In this document: one piece after another, positions 37,909 to 47,028 of the stretch
Layout: the number at the start of each line of letters is the position of its first letter
Numbering within the stretch: the first letter of the stretch is position 1
Assembly: GCA_021234155.1 (NCBI GenBank)
Contig: JAJEKV010000387.1
Coordinates: forward strand, 124,001-188,000
Direction of reading: 5' to 3'
From: Isoetes taiwanensis
Lineage: Eukaryota; Streptophyta; Lycopodiopsida; Isoetales; Isoetaceae
DNA length: 64,000 bases
Program-made: the position numbers and the translations under genes
Notes under the pieces: model-generated
What the model was told of the DNA's origin: nothing
Seen by the model: the letters and a program-made list of their open reading frames with translations, nothing else
The model's database searches: none

Positions 37909-39420
37909 CTATGGTTCGCAATTCATTGCGGCATAAGGAATGGTCAAGTTCCTATTATAGCCAAGATGAACGCGGCCTATCAAATACATGCTTTTCAGGC
38001 AGTTCGCGGTCATGTCCACATTGACAGTACACCCCGTCCTAGGAAACACGAAGGTGATCCCATCATCGGTAACTATTATAAAGTACGATGCATCTACCCC
38101 TCTAGTGCATGATTCTCGGCGAATCAAGTCTTCAAGCTTACCGCCAGGAGCGGGGTTGATAGCATCGTTGATGGTGCGGCCTTGAGATTCGCGGATGAAG
38201 TCCGGATAGTGCTTCTCAAGGTCTATTTCCATTACCCACGTAGCATCCTCAACTGGCAAGTGTTTCCACTTGACCAAGTATTGCAGCATTTCGGTCCTCC
38301 TGGTCTGCTTATATGCTCGATCAAGAAGAGCTTCAGGCACTATATCTAAATGCTCTTCTGTCATTTCAAGTAGGGTGGGTGTATCCAAGATCTCCTCTGG
38401 ATCTGGGGTGTGCTGCTTTAGAAGACTCACATAGAAGACCTTGTGGATCTTCAAGCGGGGTGGCAATTCCAGGCGATATGCTTGTTCCCCAACACGGTCA
38501 GGATCTTGAACGACCCAGCCCATCTTGGTGCCAACTTCTTGCAGTTACCAATTTTAAGTTTGGCTTGTTTTACCGATTCACCCACCTGGAAAACTCGTGG
38601 GGTTCTGTGCTTATCCGCTACACTTTTCTGACGACTGCGTGCAGCCAATAGGTAACCACGAACTTCTTCAACCAAAGCTTGCATTTCCAAGAGGAGTTGC
38701 TGAGAAACCTCCACCTTAGAAACGGGATTATACCATGTGTTAGGAGTAAGGCATTGGTAACCATAATTTATCATGAAGGGAGACATTCTGAAAGACTCCT
38801 GTTTCATACTGTTATAGGCAAACTCGACCAGATAAATATAGTCAGCCCATTGTGATTGCTTACTCCACACATAACTGCGTAGCATATCTTCTATAATGTG
38901 ATTGGTACGCTCTGTCTGACCATCCGTCTGAGGATGATATGCCATACTCATAGCAAGCTTGGTCTGGATAGTGGCAAAGAAATCCTTCCAGAATGCACTT
39001 ACGAATTTGGGATCCCTGTCGGATACAATAACTCGTGGCATTCCGTGCAATCGGAAGATCTCCTTTGCAAATAGCAGAGCGGTATCGAAGGCTATATCCG
39101 TGGTACGACATGGCAAGAAATGAGCCATTTTCGATAATTTGTCGACCACTACCATCAATGCATCATATCCACAGAGAGTACGTGGAAGGCCCACAATAAA
39201 GTCCATTGGTTATCACTTCCCACTTAGCATTGGGCACGTCCAACGGCTGCAACTCTCCTGGAATCCTTAATTGCTCAGCCTTGGTTTGTTGACACACTTG
39301 ACACTGCTTAATGTACCTGGCAATGTCCTTCTTCATCGAAGGCCAAAAATAACTGGAGCGGATCTTAAAGTAGGTCTTCATAAAACACGCATGTCCGGCT
39401 ATAGGCTGTTAGCGTGTCAT
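37909..39420 (-). pseudogene. Gypsy integrase with C-terminal chromodomain (frameshifted)
   Basis: Zinc-binding part: AGHACFMKTYFKIRSSYFWP then CQVCQQTK (about 39290-39400). Catalytic core: the acidic triad is present in MDFIVGLPRT, VIVSDRDPKF and HPQTDGQTERTNH (38451-39206). An extra A near 39205 shifts the frame just before MDFIVG, another break is near 39405, and a third separates the core from the C-terminus near 38530. The last frame (37909-38523) has the SH3-like RLELPPRLKIHKVFYVSLLK and a chromodomain, ALLDRAYKQTRRTEMLQYLV followed by KWKHLPVEDATWV, which typically guides chromoviruses to marked chromatin. About 75 further residues follow the chromodomain. Confidence 0.9.
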
Positions 39421-39525
39421 GGAGAATGAGCTTACGTAATCCACGAAGTCTCGGTACACACAACTTATCCTTGTAATATAACAAGTTGCCTTCTTTCTTA
39501 TCTGAACGGAAAGCTTGGGTGCTCT

Positions 39526-39990
39526 TTATCCGCGGCGAGCTTCCTTAGCTAAACTATCCCAAACATCACGGAACTCAGGATCCGTGGCCAAGGTCTGTTC
39601 TATCTGTTTCTCAAACTCACCGGTGAGTGTAGAAATTGCATTACAATGGGTTCGGGTTACCAAGGGATGGCGTGACAATGCATCCCAAAACCACATTGTG
39701 TTTCCTGTGCTTATACATAATCTCAAAGTCATACTCTCCGTAAATTCCATCCATCTTCTTTGACGGAGATTGAGATTTGTTGGGTGGATAAATAACGGAG
39801 ACTCGATGATCCAGTATCCGGTGGAATCTTCTACCAAGAAGGTAGTGTCTCCATATCCGCAGAGCACGGACAACGGCTAACAATTCCTGATCATAGGTAG
39901 GGTATCGCTGCTCTGTCTCGTTCATTTTCTTTGAATCATAGGCAATGCATTAGGACTCCACCGGTAGCAATTTTACTGGCATCCGTTGCT
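39526..39990 (-). pseudogene. Gypsy RNase H segment (frameshifted)
   Basis: [15 protein letters not shown] at the end of the RT frame supplies the first catalytic Asp. The frame at 39641-39925 continues with ETEQRYPTYDQELLAVVRAL, including the catalytic Glu, and then HYLLGRRFHR. The frame at 39526-39873 carries on towards the integrase. The frame changes near 39930 and again near 39800. Confidence 0.8.
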
Positions 39991-41813
39991 ACTAATTTAT
40001 CCTTTTCAGGATCGGGCAATGTGAGGACTGGTGCTGACGTTAAAGCATCCTTAAGCTGCTGAAAACCTACCTGGACTTTTGCTTTCCAATGTTCAATCCA
40101 GTCCTTCACCTTCTCGTGCTTTGTGAGATCAGTAAGAGGTGCGGCAATCTTTGCAAAATCCTTAACAAATTTCCGATAATATCCTGCTAGTCCCAAGAAA
40201 CTCCGGGCTTCTGAAACGTTACCTAGAATAGGCCAATCCCTTACTGCCTCTATCTTTGCTGGATCTGTAGCAATGCCCTCTGCTGAAATGATATGTCCCA
40301 AATAATCCACCTTGGGAGTGGCAAACTTGCATTTAGAGAACTTGGCAAAGAGCTGATGGTGTCTTAGCTTTTCTAGGGCCAACCGAAGATGTTTCTCATG
40401 CTCCTCCAGGGTTTTACTATAGATGAGAATGTCGTCAAAGAAAATAACAACAAAATCATCCAAGTATTGTCGGAAGACATCATTCATTAACCGCATAAAC
40501 GTTGCGGGGGCATTAGTTAATCCAAAAGGCATAACAGTAAACTCATAATGCCCATATCTAGTGCGAAAGGCAGATTTATGAATGTCCTCCTCCTTAATCC
40601 TTATTTGATGATATCCGGAGCGTAAATCAATCTTTGAGAAATGCTTGGCCCCTTGCAACTGGTCCATTAGATCATCTGCCCTCGACAAAGCGTAGCGATT
40701 CTTGATGGTATGCTTATTGAGCTGCCTATAGTCAATACACATCCTCAAGGAGCCATCTTTTTTCTTAACAAAAAGGATAGGAGCGCCGAAAGGCGAAACA
40801 CTAGGCCGAATGAAACCTAGGTTTAATAACGCCTGAAGTTGCTTCTTAAGCTCTGCCAACTCAGGGGGACTCATACGGTACGGGGCCTTACTGGTAGGCT
40901 TAGTACCTGGTTCCAAAGCTATCTCACATTCTACTCCTCTAAAAGGAGGAAGCTTCTGGATCTCCTCTGGAAAAAGATCGCTGAATTCTCGGAGAAGATT
41001 GGCAATCCCTTCTGGCAAGGTATCAACTACTTGCTTCTGCTTGGCATCTGATTCACTGGAGGCAAGTCTAATAATGCAAAGCAACTTATCTTTACGTATA
41101 GCCTTATCTAACTGCCTGATGGTGATAGACTGCATAATGGGGTTTAAGGAGTCACCTTTTATAGTCACGCGGGCTCCGTTAGCGGCGTTGAAGGTAACTT
41201 CCCGTTTCTCGCAGTCTATATTGGCTTTTGCAGATGCCAAGAATTCCATACCAACAATCAGATCATACTTGCCAATATCCATTATCTCGGCACCCAAGGC
41301 AACTGGTGCACCTGGCAACTGCATCTTAAGGTTAATGCGACGGCCATGAGTGTGTCTGATCTTACCACTGGCTAAAGTGACGGGTTTCGGTCGGGATCTC
41401 AAAGTTTCAAGTCGCAATACCTGGGCCATTCTAGGAGAAGCAAAATTATGGGTACTACCCGTATCCATCAGAATTATAAAAGGTTTGCTGTCTACCTGAC
41501 CTATGGTGGAAATAACGGCAGGCTGACTTTCAACATTGCCAGTTTCAATGGCTGCAAGGATATGGGACTCACTGTGAATGTATTCGGGAGCCTCCTCCTC
41601 GACAGGTAGTGTCGACTCGAGATCGTCCCAATCGAGGTCAGCCATGGCCAGCTGTGCAGTCTGTGTGACATAAGGGCAATTCTGCATGAAGTGCCCGGGC
41701 CGCATACACCTGTAACATGCCTTATCTCGGCGGAGCTGTTCTCGAGCCTCTTTGGGAATAGACTGTAAGAGGTTCCGAACTTCCTTACCGACATTGTTCG
41801 GTTTGTCGGGCAT
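39936..41813 (-). CDS. Gypsy gag end, protease and reverse transcriptase, 625 aa open frame
   Basis: From ATG at 41813 the frame has a gag zinc knuckle, [14 protein letters not shown] (residues 33-46, CX2CX4HX4C), a retropepsin active site, [11 protein letters not shown] (DTGS at 117-120), and a complete RT with [53 protein letters not shown] and the catalytic [12 protein letters not shown]. It ends inside RNase H. The upstream gag is out of frame with it, so gag-pol was probably one polyprotein that is now broken. This is the best-preserved part of the element. Confidence 0.93.
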   Translation of the reverse strand: MPDKPNNVGKEVRNLLQSIPKEAREQLRRDKACYRCMRPGHFMQNCPYVTQTAQLAMADLDWDDLESTLPVEEEAPEYIHSESHILAAIETGNVESQPAVISTIGQVDSKPFIILMDTGSTHNFASPRMAQVLRLETLRSRPKPVTLASGKIRHTHGRRINLKMQLPGAPVALGAEIMDIGKYDLIVGMEFLASAKANIDCEKREVTFNAANGARVTIKGDSLNPIMQSITIRQLDKAIRKDKLLCIIRLASSESDAKQKQVVDTLPEGIANLLREFSDLFPEEIQKLPPFRGVECEIALEPGTKPTSKAPYRMSPPELAELKKQLQALLNLGFIRPSVSPFGAPILFVKKKDGSLRMCIDYRQLNKHTIKNRYALSRADDLMDQLQGAKHFSKIDLRSGYHQIRIKEEDIHKSAFRTRYGHYEFTVMPFGLTNAPATFMRLMNDVFRQYLDDFVVIFFDDILIYSKTLEEHEKHLRLALEKLRHHQLFAKFSKCKFATPKVDYLGHIISAEGIATDPAKIEAVRDWPILGNVSEARSFLGLAGYYRKFVKDFAKIAAPLTDLTKHEKVKDWIEHWKAKVQVGFQQLKDALTSAPVLTLPDPEKDKLVATDASKIATGGVLMHCL

Positions 41814-41989
41814 GTTGAAGGTGACTTTCTTTTCCTGGCGGCCGTAAGAGTTTCTTTGAGAGGCCCCGGACTTTTGAAGCGGGGTTTGTAAAGGTGTGGG
41901 CGGGCGTGGCTGAGTAAGGGGCGGGGGAGCTGCACCGGGTTTCTTGGTGTGTCCTCCTCGAGGCTCAATGCCTTAGCCTCGGCCCTCAA

Positions 41990-42843
41990 GCCCGATTTCG
42001 GTCTATGGCCTTAACCATTCGTTTAATTGATGGGGCCAACCCTTCAATGTAGCCCTCCACCGCCCTCTTTTCATTCATTCACGGCACATCTGACCTCAAA
42101 GCGCATGAATTCATCGGTGTAGGCCTGGCCCGACATGCCTTTCTCGCTCTAACACGTAAAAGGTGCGGATTTGTTGGCATTTGTGCGCACGAGGCACATA
42201 ATGCGACTTAAAAAGCTTTGTCAAACTTCGAATTTGCACCGCTTTTATCCGGATGCTTGGCTCGGCATAGCCCTTCCACCAAATACGGGCGGCTCTGTAA
42301 GGTTTGTGGTGGCAACCTTTCCGTATCCTTTTTCTCGTCATGCCATAGGATTTCCCAAACTCCTTCATCTCGTCCAACGGGGACTCGCATTCAGCCCGCC
42401 TCTAGATTTCCCATCGGTGGGCCAATTTCTTTTTTCCATATACTGGTTATGGCCGTATCAACCGTCTTACGGTACTCTTTGTCCCGGCACTTGGCATGGT
42501 CACCAGATGATCCAGACGTCTCAGAGGACACAGAAGTGGCTGATGGTGAAGAGGTAGCACTATCCCTTGAGGAACTTCGATGGCATTTGGAATGGTGCTT
42601 CCTTTGTGCGGGTACAGGGCTTGGTTCAGGTGCAAGTGGCTGCTGGAGTGGTGGACTTGGCGGTAACGGGGGTAACTCCGGCCCATTCTCCTGCATAGGC
42701 TGCGGTGGGTTGGCATTCAAGACATAAGTTTGCAGCTCAACTAATTGTCGCTTCATCAACATTAGTTCTTGCTCAAGTGTTAATCTGCTAGCATTCGAGG
42801 GTGTCTGCCACGGGCCGTTACGTGCACCGTCTATAGTGAGCAT
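41990..42843 (-). pseudogene. Gypsy gag, N-terminal and capsid parts (frameshifted)
   Basis: ATG at 42843 opens a frame to 42391 with a coiled-coil-like LTLEQELMLMKRQLVELQTY and a Pro/Ser-rich stretch. In shifted frames follow WWKGYAEPS (about 42270), FDKAF, KSHYVPRAHKCQQIRTFYVL (about 42190) and NEKRAVEGYIEGLAPSIKRM (about 42050), the typical layout of a Ty3/gypsy capsid domain. At least three frame breaks separate it from the pol frame. Confidence 0.8.
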
Positions 42844-43057
42844 AAAAAGGTATAAGGAGAATTATAGTGACATCCAGTTTCATAAAGAAGATCATTTCGG
42901 AAGAGTACAATAGAAAAGATCTTTATTACTAGTGAGAACAGTCATTACATTGAACGCAGTTACAACTCAAAGTTATATAATACAGAGGTAGATACTTTAC
43001 ATGGGCAATTTTTTCCAACTCACACACAACATAGAAAACAAACTAAGGGGACCATGC

Positions 43058-43550
43058 CTAGGGGTTCGCAAAAGGGTACAAGATAGAGTAGCGAACGCTT
43101 TCACGTACAGCCCTGACTAGCTTGTAGCGAGCCCAGGCCTGGATGATAACAGGTTGGTAGTCATATGTGGGGCTAATGATAAGGAGATTAAAAAGCCTCC
43201 TTAGCGCATAGAAAATCTGCCACAAGTGATCGTTGGCGTCAGCAAAAGCTTCATGCCTTGTCATATCCCAATAGTCCCATGTGCGATGAAGAGTTTGCTT
43301 CAGGTCCTCAAAGGCCCGTTCTCTGAGAATGTTAATTACTTCCAACCCCTTTTCTGGATCATAGGGCTCTCCTGGCTCTACGGATTCCCCCTACCTCGTA
43401 ACCTTCGTCCCATTCTGGGTACTCCCCATACCGCTGGCCATAATCCTGGTCAGGCGGTCCTGGATCATCCCTTCGTATCTGGTTGGTAATTCTTTCTTCA
43501 TATTCTTTGAGTCCCTCGTCTGCAAGACGGTAGGAATGAATATAGAACAT
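43058..43550 (-). pseudogene. Extra ORF3 of the gypsy element, about 160 aa, one frameshift
   Basis: ATG at 43550 gives MFYIHSYRLADEGLKEYEER and an acidic Tyr/Asp/Gly-rich part. An extra G in a G5 run near 43388 shifts the frame, after which it continues as EVINILRERAFEDLKQTLHR to ANP-stop at 43058. Its last 80 residues are predicted helical; IIQAWARYKLV...RAVRESVRYS...F at the very C-terminus can be laid over the H2B end (REIQTAVRLVL...KHAVSEGTKAV..F). That resemblance is weak. Alternatively it is an unrelated accessory protein. A possible splice acceptor (CTTGCAG) lies near 43523. Confidence 0.55.
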
Positions 43551-43711
43551 TGCACAATTTTCTTATACTCTAAACTCTAATAGATACAAGGAAGTATCAT
43601 GGAAGAAAACGATTTAATTGTAGTCATTAACACAATAATAATAGATCATAAGAAAAATGGCACATATATTATAAAATGTGTAAAGAAGATGCCAAGTCCA
43701 AAATTTTACAA

Positions 43712-45129
43712 CTATACGCAGTAGAAGGTGCGTAATACAAAGGAACTAGGTCCCTCCTCTTCGTCCATAGGCTGAGGTGGTGGGCGGTAGCGCATCAAAG
43801 TAGCACTGGGGCTAGCAGAGAGGGCGGCTCGAGCTGCTGCTTCCGGGGGTAAGCAAGTGGCTAAAGGTGCCGCCACAAGAAGTCGCATATTAGCGCAGCC
43901 CGCCACGTCCCCCAATGCTGCTATAGCCAAATCCCGTCGGACCAGTGTGATGGTGGTGGCGTGATAGTCTATCTTCTTATGGCCCGCCAAAGTGGATATG
44001 GCACGAAGCGCCCACCAAGAAGCTTCAGAAGAAGGCCCCAAGTTGTTGGAGAAGAACAATACCTCACCTTGCCGAAAGGCTGAAAGAAAGAATTGGGGCA
44101 CATGGTTGCCCATTGCCCTAATCTGAGGATCCCTGGAGGTTTCCGCTTCCTTTTCCAAGTTGACGGGGATCTTCTCCGCCTCTGCTTCTTCCTTGTCATC
44201 CCTAAGACTAACCTTGGTGTCCCAAAGGTCTTCCTCTTCCTCATCCACCTCTCCCATGGTGATTTGCAAAGGCGGATCGGCCAGAGGAGGCCGCACCTGA
44301 GCTGCAAAGTGCTCCTCCGGAGGCTGGGGTGTGTCAGTCAATAAGAACTGCCGAAGTGACAAAAGGGTCTCAACGGGCTCTAGTTCTTCTGGCCGGTATG
44401 CCAACAAGTTCTCAACTGAGAGGGATGCACAACCGGTGTGGTAAAGTCGAGGAAGTCATCCTGGCAATACTCCGCAAGATCATAGAGGACCTCTATCTTC
44501 TTGCGGCCCCGCATCCCAGCAATGACGCGGTAGGCCCACATAATGTCCTCAAGGATCAGGTACTCTTGGTTATTCAAGAGTACGGTAGGAAGAAGATTTA
44601 GCCCTTCGAGCTTGAGGGCTTTCTCTCGACTTGCGGGGGCTTCAGTGGCAAGTTCCCTCCACCTTACAAAATCCTGCTCGTCGACGACTTCGTCATCTTC
44701 CGGGTCAGGAGGTACAGGCGTAGAGGAATGCTCAGCATCTATCTCTTCGTCCTCAATATACTGGTCCATAATAATGGCCAATGCAAATCGGGCCTCAAAA
44801 CAAGCTTCCCGATCTACTGTGACAATAGGGAGGTCAGTCCCTCGTCTCCTTATGCCCTTGATGACATTTCGGGCATGCTCATCACCCCCTAACATCTGGA
44901 GCAGGGTGTGGAAGTCGAGATAGAGCTGTGAATCATCGTCGTTGTAGACACATGCAGGTAAAACCTCTTCACAGTAGAACTGAAGGAAGGCGGCGTAATC
45001 GGGATGCGCCTGCATGTTAGAGATAAGGTCCACCTGCTGGAGGAGATAAGGGTGAAGAAGATCGAAGGGAACCGCGGGGTCCCAATGCTCTCCATCTAGA
45101 TACCACTGCTGTAAGGTTGGGCGATCCAT
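43712..45129 (-). pseudogene. Extra ORF2 of the gypsy element with an H2A-like C-terminal region, one frameshift
   Basis: ATG at 45129 opens a 249 aa frame; near 44415 the reading passes to the -1 or +2 neighbour, which stays open to TAG at 43712 (about 470 aa together). The first half is acidic and unrecognised, apart from short histone-fold-like runs (for example LILEDIMWAYR at about residue 191). In the second half, 43817-44101 can be aligned with histone H2A: PQF...FRQGE (for LQFPVGR...LRKGN), STLAGHKKIDYHATTIT (for ELAGNAARDNKKTRII), VRRDLAIAALGD (for PRHLQLAIRND), and a final LPP segment where H2A has GGVLPNI. The match is by eye and remote; it needs a profile search. Neighbours are ORF1-H3 upstream and ORF3 downstream, all on the same strand. 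Confidence 0.55.
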
Positions 45130-45260
45130 AAGAATGAAGGCGCAAGAGAGGAGAGGAGAAGGGAAACGTGAAAAGCAAGAAGGAAAATGAAACCCTAATA
45201 GCCAAAAAGGGCTTTATACTTTTCGGCACGTTTCCCGAAATTATTATTAAAAATTATTAT
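45130..45260 (-). promoter_or_regulatory. Possible internal promoter upstream of ORF2
   Basis: Reading towards ORF2: an AT-rich stretch, CCGAAAAG, a TATA-like TATAAAG (45212-45218), then TATTAGGGTTTCA, containing the plant telo-box core AGGGTTT found in many histone and ribosomal-protein gene promoters, and the ATG at 45129, about 85 nt past the TATA-like box. A related AT-rich region followed by TCGAAAAGTGTG lies upstream of ORF1 at about 46950-47010. Confidence 0.45.
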
Positions 45261-45397
45261 TTAATTAATAATTTATTTTTTTAAATTCACACCAAGTGGC
45301 GGGAAAAAAACATTTTTATATTCACAACTCCAAAAATTGGAATACTTTACATAGATAAGTCCACAAAATTTTACAACAGAAGAAAGAGGTCGCCTAG

Positions 45398-45825
45398 TCA
45401 CCGAAACTCCCCTCGGATCCTTCGTGCTAGCTGGAGGTCCTTGGGCATTATGGTAACCCTCTTTGCATGTATGGCACAGAGGTTGGCGTCGCTCAAAATC
45501 TCTATGAGGTAAGCCTCGGCAGCCTCCTGGAGTGCAAGGATTGCAAAGGCTTGGAACCTCAGGTCAGCTTAAATTCCTGGGCAATTTCGCGAACAAGCCG
45601 CTGAAAGGGGAGCCGACGAATCAATGGCTCAGTAGACTTCTGATACTTACGTATCTCTTGAAGTGCTATCGTGCCCGGTCGATATCTGTGGGGCTTTCGC
45701 GGCTTGAGGGTTGCCTTCAACGATGGGAGGGATTTCCCGCCGGTTGTCGGATACTTTGCCCGCTGGACGATCTGCTCGCGTCTGTGAGCCGACGTCTTCT
45801 TGGCAATGGTGGCATCCCGCTGCAG
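45398..45825 (-). pseudogene. Histone H3 fold at the C-terminus of retrotransposon ORF1
   Basis: Directly after the TGA that ends ORF1 (45826-45828), and in the same frame, the reading continues into histone H3. A divergent tail keeps TTGGK. The core has KPHRYRPGT (45670-45696), [28 protein letters not shown], then, past a 1-nt deletion near 45568, [20 protein letters not shown] and [20 protein letters not shown], ending RRIRGEFR-stop at 45398. These are the alpha-N, alpha-1, alpha-2 and alpha-3 segments of H3, including C110. Differences from canonical plant H3 include a shorter tail and changes in alpha-2 and loop 2. It lacks the loop-1 insertion and other changes usual in CENH3. A CGA-to-TGA change would explain the stop, so the original product was probably one fusion protein. 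Confidence 0.93.
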
Positions 45826-46773
45826 TCAGGTCTTGTAATCCACACCCCCCTTCACGGGTTTGGTAGTCTTCCTCTTCCTATTAGCCCACATGGTAACCTT
45901 CCTATTCTTGGCCCCGCCCTGGTCCTCAGGCTGATCCACATTTTGCTCAGTATTTTGGTATCCCTGATGGTCAACATTCTGACCAACATCTTGATCCTGC
46001 TGCTGATCAACATCTTGATCCCCCTGCTGATCAACATCTTGATCCCCCTGCTGATCCACCTGCTGGTCGTCCTGCTGATCAACCTGTTGGTTCCCGCTCT
46101 GCTGGTTTTGGGCATCCTCCTCTTCCCTACGGAGCCGCTCTCTCTCTTCTGCATCCCTGGCCTCTTTGTCCAAGCGCGCTTGTATTCGCCTGGCAATCTC
46201 CGTATGGTACCTATCCGGGCGTGCTCGCATGTCAGCTTGCACGAGGTCCATGCGGGCTTGGTCAAATTTAGGTGGAACATTTTCAAAAATGAAGCTATTA
46301 AGGTCTTCATTCCAAAAGAAGGTAGGAAGATTGTAATAGTCTTGGTACATAAGTACACGGCCCTTACCAAGGTAGTAAAAACTGTTAGCCCGTGCTTCTG
46401 GTGGGGCACTAGCTATTTGCTGAATATCTTCTACCCTAGCAAGGTGCATGATCCTTTGGGCCTCATTTCGGATAAGCTCTACGGGATCCTCGTCTGGTCC
46501 TGCTAGGGGATAGAACTTAACTACAGCCCAAGCGTGGTCAGGCTGCTCTACAAGAGTGTAGGGCTGATCTGCAGCGTTTAGTTTCATAAGGAAGCGCTCA
46601 TTAAAGTGGAAAATGGGGTAGGGAATTCTACGGCCCTCAATAAAGTGCTTCACAAAAAGGTCTAGAACAGTATCAACTGTGGGGCTGTTATCCGAAAGAT
46701 GATCTACTAGCGCGCTAAACAGCTGGAATACGTTCATCTTCTTTAGGTCCACGGTAAGTTTAAAACGCGGCAT
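45826..46773 (-). CDS. Extra ORF1 of the gypsy element, N-terminal part, 315 aa
   Basis: From ATG at 46773, MPRFKLTVDLKK opens a globular domain (about residues 1-190) that I cannot assign. A charged, coiled-coil-like segment (AEERERLRREEEDAQ) follows, then a Gln/Asp/Val-rich repeat of DQQVDQQG-type octamers (24-nt units at about 45950-46110) and a basic end (RKVTMWANRKRKTTKPVK). The frame stops at TGA 45826 and goes on, in phase, into the H3 fold. The layout (unknown domain, flexible linker, basic patch, histone) suggests a chromatin- or nucleoprotein-binding protein; this is inference. The opposite strand also has a long frame (45532-46506), a shadow of the repeat. Confidence 0.75.
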   Translation of the reverse strand: MPRFKLTVDLKKMNVFQLFSALVDHLSDNSPTVDTVLDLFVKHFIEGRRIPYPIFHFNERFLMKLNAADQPYTLVEQPDHAWAVVKFYPLAGPDEDPVELIRNEAQRIMHLARVEDIQQIASAPPEARANSFYYLGKGRVLMYQDYYNLPTFFWNEDLNSFIFENVPPKFDQARMDLVQADMRARPDRYHTEIARRIQARLDKEARDAEERERLRREEEDAQNQQSGNQQVDQQDDQQVDQQGDQDVDQQGDQDVDQQQDQDVGQNVDHQGYQNTEQNVDQPEDQGGAKNRKVTMWANRKRKTTKPVKGGVDYKT

Positions 46774-47028
46774 CGTAGCACTGGCAATGGACAACAAGGG
46801 AGAAGAGGTAGGGCGCTCAAGCTGGATCAAGCGGCGCTAGGAGGTAGGCGAGGGCGCTAGGGCTTAGAGCAGATGCAAAGTAACCGTGGAGGTCAGCTAT
46901 GGCGAGATAAGAGCTCAGGTCCGGCGGCTATGGTAGTAGGACACACTTTTCGAAAAGTGGTTCAAAATTTAAAATTTAACTTTTTAACTTTTTAGTAAAA
47001 TTTTTTCTTCAAATTTAAAAAAAAAAAA

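Noticed and set aside
42171-42727. Overlapping plus-strand frames of 128 and 169 codons
   Set aside because: They are antisense to the gag region, which shows capsid-type motifs on the minus strand.
45398-45825. CENH3 (centromeric H3) instead of ordinary H3
   Set aside because: The core keeps [21 protein letters not shown] and [12 protein letters not shown] as in canonical H3 and lacks the loop-1 changes usual in plant CENH3. The tail is divergent, so a tree is still needed.
45398-45825. Processed host H3 gene copy inserted by chance
   Set aside because: It is on the element's strand, in the same frame as ORF1, with no poly(A) or target duplication at its borders, and its sequence is too diverged for a recent H3 copy. 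Not fully excluded until other family members are seen.
45532-46506. 324-codon plus-strand frame with hydrophobic Leu/Ile repeats that looks like a membrane protein
   Set aside because: It is the antisense of the Gln/Asp repeat of ORF1; the 24-nt repeat keeps both strands open. The minus strand has the ATG, domain order and downstream H3.
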